NCBI GenBank assembly: GCA_008330645.1
Contig: VLTN01000025.1
Location: 248,001-312,000 of the forward strand
Length of the DNA: 64,000 bases
Direction of reading: 5' to 3'
Origin: Cafeteria roenbergensis
Lineage: Eukaryota; Sar; Bigyra; Bicosoecida; Cafeteriaceae
Shown: positions 12,001 to 21,000 of the stretch, piece after piece
Layout of the letters: each line of letters starts with the position of its first letter
How positions within the stretch are numbered: position 1 is the stretch's first letter
Notes under the pieces: model-generated
The model's database searches: none
What the model saw: the letters and a program-made list of their open reading frames with translations, nothing else
Told to the model about the DNA's origin: nothing
Made by a program: the position numbers and the translations under genes

Positions 12001-15000
12001 AGGGCAAGCACTGGTCGCGGCCTGGGCTGGAGCGCAAGCCAGCGCTGCATGCCCTGCAGGCTGCCTCCCCGCTCTCCGATATGAAGCCGCGCGGGCACTG
12101 CTGCGGCTCCGCAGCAACCGACGAGCACGAGAAGCCCGCGGGGCAGAGCGTGCAGCTGGCCATTCCCTGGTCCACCGCCACCGTTCCCAGCGCGCAGGCC
12201 ACGCACGACGACTGGCCCTCCGGGGACGTCGACCCCGCTGCGCAGGGGACGGGAGAGGCCGCGGGGTCGTCACAGCGGAAGCCCGCCGGGCAAGCTGAGC
12301 AAGCGCGGGCGCCCGTCATGTTGGCATACGTCCCGTTCGGGCAAGCAGCGCAGGCTGCCTGGCCAACGGGGGAAAACGTCCCGGCGGGGCACGAAATTGG
12401 CGCTGAAGCTGGCAAAGGGCAGGCCATGCCCTCAGGGCACGAAACGCAGTAGCCACCGCCCTCCAGCGCGTAGGACCCATTCTGGCAAGCCTGGGGGGCA
12501 GCCGAGCCAGCAAGGCAGGAGAACCCTGCTGGGCAACTGGCGCAGGTGGGTTCGGCGCCCAGAGCGAACGACCCCGAAGGGCAAGCAGTTGGAGCCAGTG
12601 CCCCCCCTGCGCAGGCGAAACCTGAAGGGCACGGCTGACAGGCAGATGCCCCGGAGGCGGAGGTGAAGTAGCCCGGTGCGCAGGCCGTGCAAGAGCCGTT
12701 GCCAACCGACGCCACAAAGCCTCGCGCGCACTGCTCTGGCTGCGCTGCGGGATCGCTGCAGGAATGCCCAGCCGGGCACAATGAGCACGTGGCCGTGGCA
12801 GCCAAAGCTGCAAACCGGCCGGCGGCGCACGCAGCGCACGCGCCAGCCGAAGAAGCGCCGTACTGTGGCAGCTCCTGCCCGGCAGGACAGGACACCGGGG
12901 TGGCACACCCGCCAGGGCAGTAGCTGCCAGGGCTGCAGGGGGTGCAAACGTCCGTCCCGTTGCACAGCGTGGAGTGCTGGCCAGGCGGACAAGACCTCCG
13001 GCACGCGACGTCGTTGTCAAACACAGTGATGGGTGCCCGTGCGCTTGAGGGGAGGAAAGACGCCTGCGCTCCCTCAAACGCAGGGTCCGCAGACGTTGCC
13101 GTGTGCTGCACGTAAGCGGAGTACGACTCCCCGGCGTCCTCGCCGTCCTCGATCGCTGACACGACCACCGTCTGCGCCACTGACCACGCCGAAACCGAAA
13201 ACTCAAGCTGCGCTGTGGAGAGCGCCATGCGAGAGGGTGCATCGCCGGCAAGGGCCAGCGAAATCGTGACAGGTGCCACTGGGCGCGAGCTGAGCACGAC
13301 CTGGTAGCTGGTGTTCGCGCCCTCCTCGGCATACATGGGTAGGCCGCGGAGCTCGATGCCAGCCACGTCACGGTCAATGACGGAAGTGGCGATGGTAGAG
13401 CGGGGGGAAAAGGCCAACCCGTTGGCGGAGCTGAAGTGGCTATCAGCCGACACCGCGACGTGGGACAGCGTCAGCTGCGAAACTGACTCCTCCGCCAGCC
13501 CGTCTGCAACAGCAGCAACAGTCACAGTCACTGGGATGGACCACTGAGTTGCGTTGGAGGCCGCAAAGACCACGCTGGATGGCGACAGGTCCACCTGGCT
13601 GGGGTCGCTCGCAGAGATTGACACGTTCACATCCTGCCGAGGCCGGGCGGACAGCGACATGGTGTAAGTTGCTGACTCGCCTTCGACGGCCGAGAGCACT
13701 GCGCGAGACAGCCGCACGGCTGCCTCGTCGTTGTCATAGACAACAAGTGAAACGTTCGGCCCGGGGAAGAAGCTGGCCGTGGCGCCGTCGAAGTTCATGT
13801 CCGAACTGGACGCGATGTGCTGCAGCACCAGGGTCTCAGTGCCGTCAACGTAGTCGTCGTCGATGGCAGTCACTGTGACTGCCTGGGGGGTCGTCCAGTT
13901 CGCTGGCGAAAAGACCAGCGGCTGGCCGCTGGCTGGTGTGACGATGGATTGGCCCCTCGCATTGTCTCCCTCGATGTAAACCAAGACATCGGCGCTTGGT
14001 TGCGAGTCAAGAGCGACCATCCACGACGACGACCCGCCGCCCTCCACCACGGCCACTGACTGTTTACTGACCGTAATAGATGCGGCGGTGCGCTCAAACA
14101 CTTTGACCGAAATCTGGGGCAAGGGGCGGAACAGTGCCTCGGCCTGCGCCGTGCCTTGCGATGCGTTATAGTTTGCATCCAGCGACGTGGCCGAGGCAGT
14201 GACCGCGTAGGACTGCACGCCCTCCACCTCAGAGTCTGCCAGTCCGCCGAATTGCACGAACGCAGCCGTGCTCCATTGGGATGGCTGGAATGTCAGAAGC
14301 ATGGGGCTAATGGTAATTTGAGCTAAAGCAAGCGAGCTCGTCGAGAACGAAATCGAAACCGGGAACGCTGGGCGCGACAACAGCGACACCGATATGCTTG
14401 CGTTGACCGAGCCTTCCGTCACAGAGACTGCAACCGCAGAGAGCGACACGCCTGGAGAGTTCCCATCCACAACAATGGCGCGCACGCGAGATGACGGCAG
14501 AAACGCTGCCGTTGTGCCATTGTACTTGCGGTCCTCTGATGTCGCTCGGCAGTCAATGGAGTGAGTGACAGACCCGAGGAACTCGGTAGACGGCTGTGCA
14601 GCCACTGCCACATGGACTCCCGTGGCCCAATCGGCAGCCGGGATGCTGAAGGGTGGCGACGGGCTGAGCACCAAGGCGTCCGTGTCGAATGTGCACGCAA
14701 CCGACACAGTGGCGGTGGGTTCGCTCTGCAGCGAAACAAAGAGAGTGTCGTTGGCGCCAACGTCAGACACGGCCAGTACGCTCGGCGAGAGCAAAACTGC
14801 CGCTGCGTCGTCGTCAAAGATCGAGACCTCCACCGTGGAAGCCGGGAGGAACGGCGCAGAGACGTAGTGCAGGTCCGAAGTCGAGACACTGTGGCCGAAC
14901 TGAACCATCGCGAAGTCATCCGCAATGCTGTTTGACCTCACAGAGAGGGACACCAGCTGAGGTGCAGCCCACGTGAGCGGGGTGAACACGAAGTGGCGCT

Positions 15001-18000
15001 CTGTCCAGTTGCCATCTAGCCGAGACCCGGACACGGCCACGTTCTGCGAGCGCAGTGTCACTGTCACGTTTGAAACCGGCTCGGTTCGCAGAGCAATGGT
15101 GTAATTGCCACGGATTCCGCCTTCCACAGCCGAGACGGACGACGCCGACAGCACCACCCCCGCCGAGTCCTCGTCGTACGCCGCCACCGACAGCGCAGCC
15201 GACGGGTACACCGCCGTGCCCGGCCCGTACACCGACCCCGACGACGCCGTCACCGCGTGCGTCAGCGTCGCGCTCGCCGTGTCCTCGGCCACCGAGTCCT
15301 GCGACGCCGTCACGCGCACCTCCGCGCCCGACGACCAGTTCCCCGCCCCGAGCACAACCTCCGACGGCGACGCCGTCAGCCACGACGACGACCCCGCGTC
15401 CGCGCTCACCTGCACGCGCACCCACTCCCCAGCGGCCGGGCGCGACAGCAGCGACACCCGGTACGTCGCGCCCGTCGCGTCGCCCTCCGTCACCGACAGC
15501 GACCCAACCGACAGCGCCACGCCCGCCACGTCGTCCTCCTCGATCGTGCCGTTCAGCGACGACGACGGAAGCACCGCGACGCTGCCGCCGTTGTACCGGC
15601 CGTCAGACGACGACACCGCGTGCGACAGGCGGAACACCGCGTCCGACGAGTGGGCCACGGAGTCGTCCCGCGCCCGCACCGTCACGCTCTGCGCCGCCGC
15701 CCAGCTGGCGCCCGCCGGGAACGTCAGCACCACCGGCCACGCCGACGGCGACGACAGCCACGACGCGTTGAAGCCCTCGCTCAGGCCCTCCAGCGTCACC
15801 GTCACCGTCACCGCCGACTCCGGCTCCGACAGCAGCCGCACCTCGTACGTCTGCTCGGGGTGCCCCGACTGCAGCTCCGTCACGCGAAGCGACGACGCCG
15901 ACAGCACCACCCCCGCCGAGTCCTCGTCGTACGCCGCCACCGACAGCGCAGCCGACGGGTACACCGCCGTGCCCGGCCCGTACACCGACCCCGACGACGC
16001 CGTCACCGCGTGCGTCAGCGTCGCGCTCGCCGTGTCCTCGGCCACCGAGTCCTGCGACGCCGTCACGCGCACCTCCGCGCCCGACGACCAGTTCCCCGGC
16101 CCGAGCACAACCTCCGACGGCGACGCCGTCAGCCACGACGACGACCCCGCGTCCGCGCTCACCTGCACGCGCACCCACTCCCCCGCGGCCGGGCGCGACA
16201 GCAGCGACACCCGGTACGTCGCGCCCGTCGCGTCGCCCTCCGTCACCGACAGCGACCCAACCGACAGCGCCACGCCCGCCACGTCGTCCTCCTCGATCGT
16301 GCCGTTCAGCGACGACGACGGAAGCACCGCGACGCTGCCGCCGTTGTACCGGCCGTCAGACGACGACACCGCGTGCGACAGGCGGAACACCGCGTCCGAC
16401 GAGTGGGCCACGGAGTCGTCCCGCGCCCGCACCGTCACGCTCTGCGCCGCCGCCGCCCAGCTGGCGCCCGCCGGGAACGTCAGCACCACCGGCCACGCCG
16501 ACGGCGACGACAGCCACGACGCGTTGAAGCCCTCGCTCAGGCCCTCCAGCGTCACCGTCACCGTCACCGCCGACTCCGGCTCCGACAGCAGCCGCACCTC
16601 GTACGTCTGCTCGGGGTGCCCCGACTGCAGCTCCGTCACGCGAAGCGACGACGCCGACAGCACCACCCCCGCCGAGTCCTCGTCGTACGCCGCCACCGAC
16701 AGCGCAGCCGACGGGTACACCGCCGTGCCCGGCCCGTACACCGACCCCGACGACGCCGTCACCGCGTGCGTCAGCGTCGCGCTCGCCGTGTCCTCGGCCA
16801 CCGAGTCCTGCGACGCCGTCACGCGCACCTCCGCGCCCGACGACCAGTTCCCCGCCCCGAGCACAACCTCCGACGGCGACGCCGTCAGCCACGACGACGA
16901 CCCCGCGTCCGCGCTCACCTGCACGCGCACCCACTCCCCCGCGGCCGGGCGCGACAGCAGCGACACCCGGTACGTCGCGCCCGTCGCGTCGCCCTCCGTC
17001 ACCGACAGCGACCCAACCGACAGCGCCACGCCCGCCACGTCGTCCTCCTCGATCGTGCCGTTCAGCGACGACGACGGAAGCACCGCGACGCTGCCGCCGT
17101 TGTACCGGCCGTCAGACGACGACACCGCGTGCGACAGGCGGAACACCGCGTCCGACGAGTGGGCCACGGAGTCGTCCCGCGCCCGCACCGTCACGCTCTG
17201 CGCCGCCGCCCAGCTGGCGCCCGCCGGGAACGTCAGCACCACTGGCCACGCCGACGGCGACGACAGCCACGACGCGTTGAAGCCCTCGCTCAGGCCCTCC
17301 AGCGTCACCGTCACCGTCACCGCCGACTCCGGCTCCGACAGCAGCCGCACCTCGTACGTCTGCTCGGGGTGCCCCGACTGCAGCTCCGTCACGCGAAGCG
17401 ACGACGCCGACAGCACCACCCCCGCCGAGTCCTCGTCGTACGCCGCCACCGACAGCGCAGCCGACGGGTACACCGCCGTGCCCGGCCCGTACACCGACCC
17501 CGACGACGCCGTCACCGCGTGCGTCAGCGTCGCGCTCGCCGTGTCCTCGGCCACCGAGTCCTGCGACGCCGTCACGCGCACCTCCGCGCCCGACGACCAG
17601 TTCCCTGCCCCGAGCACAACCTCCGACGGCGACGCCGTCAGCCACGACGACGACCCCGCGTCCGCGCTCACCTGCACGCGCACCCACTCCCCAGCGGCCG
17701 GGCGCGACAGCAGCGACACCCGGTACGTCGCGCCCGTCGCGTCGCCCTCCGTCACCGACAGCGACCCAACCGACAGCGCCACGCCCGCCACGTCGTCCTC
17801 CTCGATCGTGCCGTTCAGCGACGACGACGGAAGCACCGCGACGCTGCCGCCGTTGTACCGGCCGTCAGACGACGACACCGCGTGCGACAGGCGGAACACC
17901 GCGTCCGACGAGTGGGCCACGGAGTCGTCCCGCGCCCGCACCGTCACGCTCTGCGCCGCCGCCCAGCTGGCGCCCGCCGGGAACGTCAGCACCACCGGCC

Positions 18001-21000
18001 ACGCCGACGGCGACGACAGCCACGACGCGTTGAAGCCCTCGCTCAGGCCCTCCAGCGTCACCGTCACCGTCACCGCCGACTCCGGCTCCGACAGCAGCCG
18101 CACCTCGTACGTCTGCTCGGGGTGCCCCGACTGCAGCTCCGTCACGCGAAGCGACGACGCCGACAGCACCACCCCCGCCGAGTCCTCGTCGTACGCCGCC
18201 ACCGACAGCGCAGCCGACGGGTACACCGCCGTGCCCGGCCCGTACACCGACCCCGACGACGCCGTCACCGCGTGCGTCAGCGTCGCGCTCGCCGTGTCCT
18301 CGGCCACCGAGTCCTGCGACGCCGTCACGCGCACCTCCGCGCCCGACGACCAGTTCCCCGGCCCGAGCACAACCTCCGACGGCGACGCCGTCAGCCACGA
18401 CGACGACCCCGCGTCCGCGCTCACCTGCACGCGCACCCACTCCCCCGCGGCCGGGCGCGACAGCAGCGACACCCGGTACGTCGCGCCCGTCGCGTCGCCC
18501 TCCGTCACCGACAACGACCCAACCGACAGCGCCACGCCCGCCACGTCGTCCTCCTCGATCGTGCCGTTCAGCGACGACGACGGAAGCACCGCGACGCTGC
18601 CGCCGTTGTACCGGCCGTCAGACGACGACACCGCGTGCGACAGGCGGAACACCGCGTCCGACGAGTGGGCCACGGAGTCGTCCCGCGCCCGCACCGTCAC
18701 GCTCTGCGCCGCCGCCCAGCTGGCGCCCGCCGGGAACGTCAGCACCACCGGCCAAGCCGACGGCGACGACAGCCACGACGCGTTGAAGCCCTCGCTCAGG
18801 CCCTCCAGCGTCACCGTCACCGTCACCGCCGACTCCGGCTCCGACAGCAGCCGCACCTCGTACGTCTGCTCGGGGTGCCCCGACTGCAGCTCCGTCACGC
18901 GAAGCGACGACGCCGACAACACCACCCCCGCCGAGTCCTCGTCGTACGCCGCCACCGACAGCGCAGCCGACGGGTACACCGCCGTGCCCGGCCCGTACAC
19001 CGACCCCGACGACGCCGTCACCGCGTGCGTCAGCGTCGCGCTCGCCGTGTCCTCGGCCACCGAGTCCTGCGACGCCGTCACGCGCACCTCCGCGCCCGAC
19101 GACCAGTTCCCCGGCCCGAGCACAACCTCCGACGGCGACGCCGTCAGCCACGACGACGACCCCGCGTCCGCGCTCACCTGCACGCGCACCCACTCCCCCG
19201 CGGCCGGGCGCGACAGCAGCGACACCCGGTACGTCGCGCCCGTCGCGTCGCCCTCCGTCACCGACAACGACCCAACCGACAGCGCCACGCCCGCCACGTC
19301 GTCCTCCTCGATCGTGCCGTTCAGCGACGACGACGGAAGCACCGCGACGCTGCCGCCGTTGTACCGGCCGTCAGACGACGACACCGCGTGCGACAGGCGG
19401 AACACCGCATCCGACGAGTGGGCCACGGAGTCGTCCCGCGCCCGCACCGTCACGCTCTGCGCCGCCGCCCAGCTGGCGCCCGCCGGGAACGTCAGCACCA
19501 CCGGCCAAGCCGACGGCGACGACAGCCACGACGCGTTGAAGCCCTCGCTCAGGCCCTCCAGCGTCACCGTCACCGTCACCGCCGACTCCGGCTCCGACAA
19601 CAGCCGCACCTCGTACGTCTGCTCGGGGTGCCCCGACTGCAGCTCCGTCACGCGAAGCGACGACGCCGACAACACCACCCCCGCCGAGTCCTCGTCGTAC
19701 GCCGCCACCGACAGCGCAGCCGACGGGTACACCGCCGTGCCCGGCCCGTACACCGACCCCGACGACGCCGTCACCGCGTGCGTCAGCGTCGCGCTCGCCG
19801 TGTCCTCGGCCACCGAGTCCTGCGACGCCGTCACGCGCACCTCCGCGCCCGACGACCAGTTCCCCGGCCCGAGCACAACCTCCGACGGCGACGCCGTCAG
19901 CCACGACGACGACCCCGCGTCCGCGCTCACCTGCACGCGCACCCACTCCCCCGCGGCCGGGCGCGACAGCAGCGACACCCGGTACGTCGCGCCCGTCGCG
20001 TCGCCCTCCGTCACCGACAACGACCCAACCGACAGCGCCACGCCCGCCACGTCGTCCTCCTCGATCGTGCCGTTCAGCGACGACGACGGAAGCACCGCGA
20101 CGCTGCCGCCGTTGTACCGGCCGTCAGACGACGACACCGCGTGCGACAGGCGGAACACCGCGTCCGACGAGTGGGCCACGGAGTCGTCCCGCGCCCGCAC
20201 CGTCACGCTCTGCGCCGCCGCCCAGCTGGCGCCCGCCGGGAACGTCAGCACCACCGGCCAAGCCGACGGCGACGACAGCCACGACGCGTTGAAGCCCTCG
20301 CTCAGGCCCTCCAGCGTCACCGTCACCGTCACCGCCGACTCCGGCTCCGACAGCAGCCGCACCTCGTACGTCTGCTCGGGGTGCCCCGACTGCAGCTCCG
20401 TCACGCGAAGCGACGACGCCGACAGCACCACCCCCGCCGAGTCCTCGTCATACGCCGCCACCGACAGCGCAGCCGACGGGTACACCGCCGTGCCCGGCCC
20501 GTACACCGACCCCGACGACGCCGTCACCGCGTGCGTCAGCGTCGCGCTCGCCGTATCCTCGGCCACCGAGTCCTGCGACGCCGTCACGCGCACCTCCGCG
20601 CCCGACGACCAGTTCCCCGCCCCGAGCACAACCTCCGACGGCGACGCCGTCAGCCACGACGACGACCCCGCGTCCGCGCTCACCTGCACGCGCACCCACT
20701 CCCCCGCGGCCGGGCGCGACAGCAGCGACACCCGGTACGTCGCGCCCGTCGCGTCGCCCTCCGTCACCGACAGCGACCCAACCGACAGCGCCACGCCCGC
20801 CACGTCGTCCTCCTCGATCGTGCCGTTCAGCGACGACGACGGAAGCACCGCGACGCTGCCGCCGTTGTACCGGCCGTCAGACGACGACACCGCGTGCGAC
20901 AGGCGGAACACCGCATCCGACGAGTGGGCCACGGAGTCGTCCCGCGCCCGCACCGTCACGCTCTGCGCCGCCGCCCAGCTGGCGCCCGCCGGGAACGTCA

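Noticed and set aside
15603-20699. Repeated 191-residue minus-strand frames, one per array unit, Gly/Val/Arg-rich
   Set aside because: They are an out-of-frame reading of the repeat on the same strand as the giant gene; the periodic recurrence only reflects the repeat.
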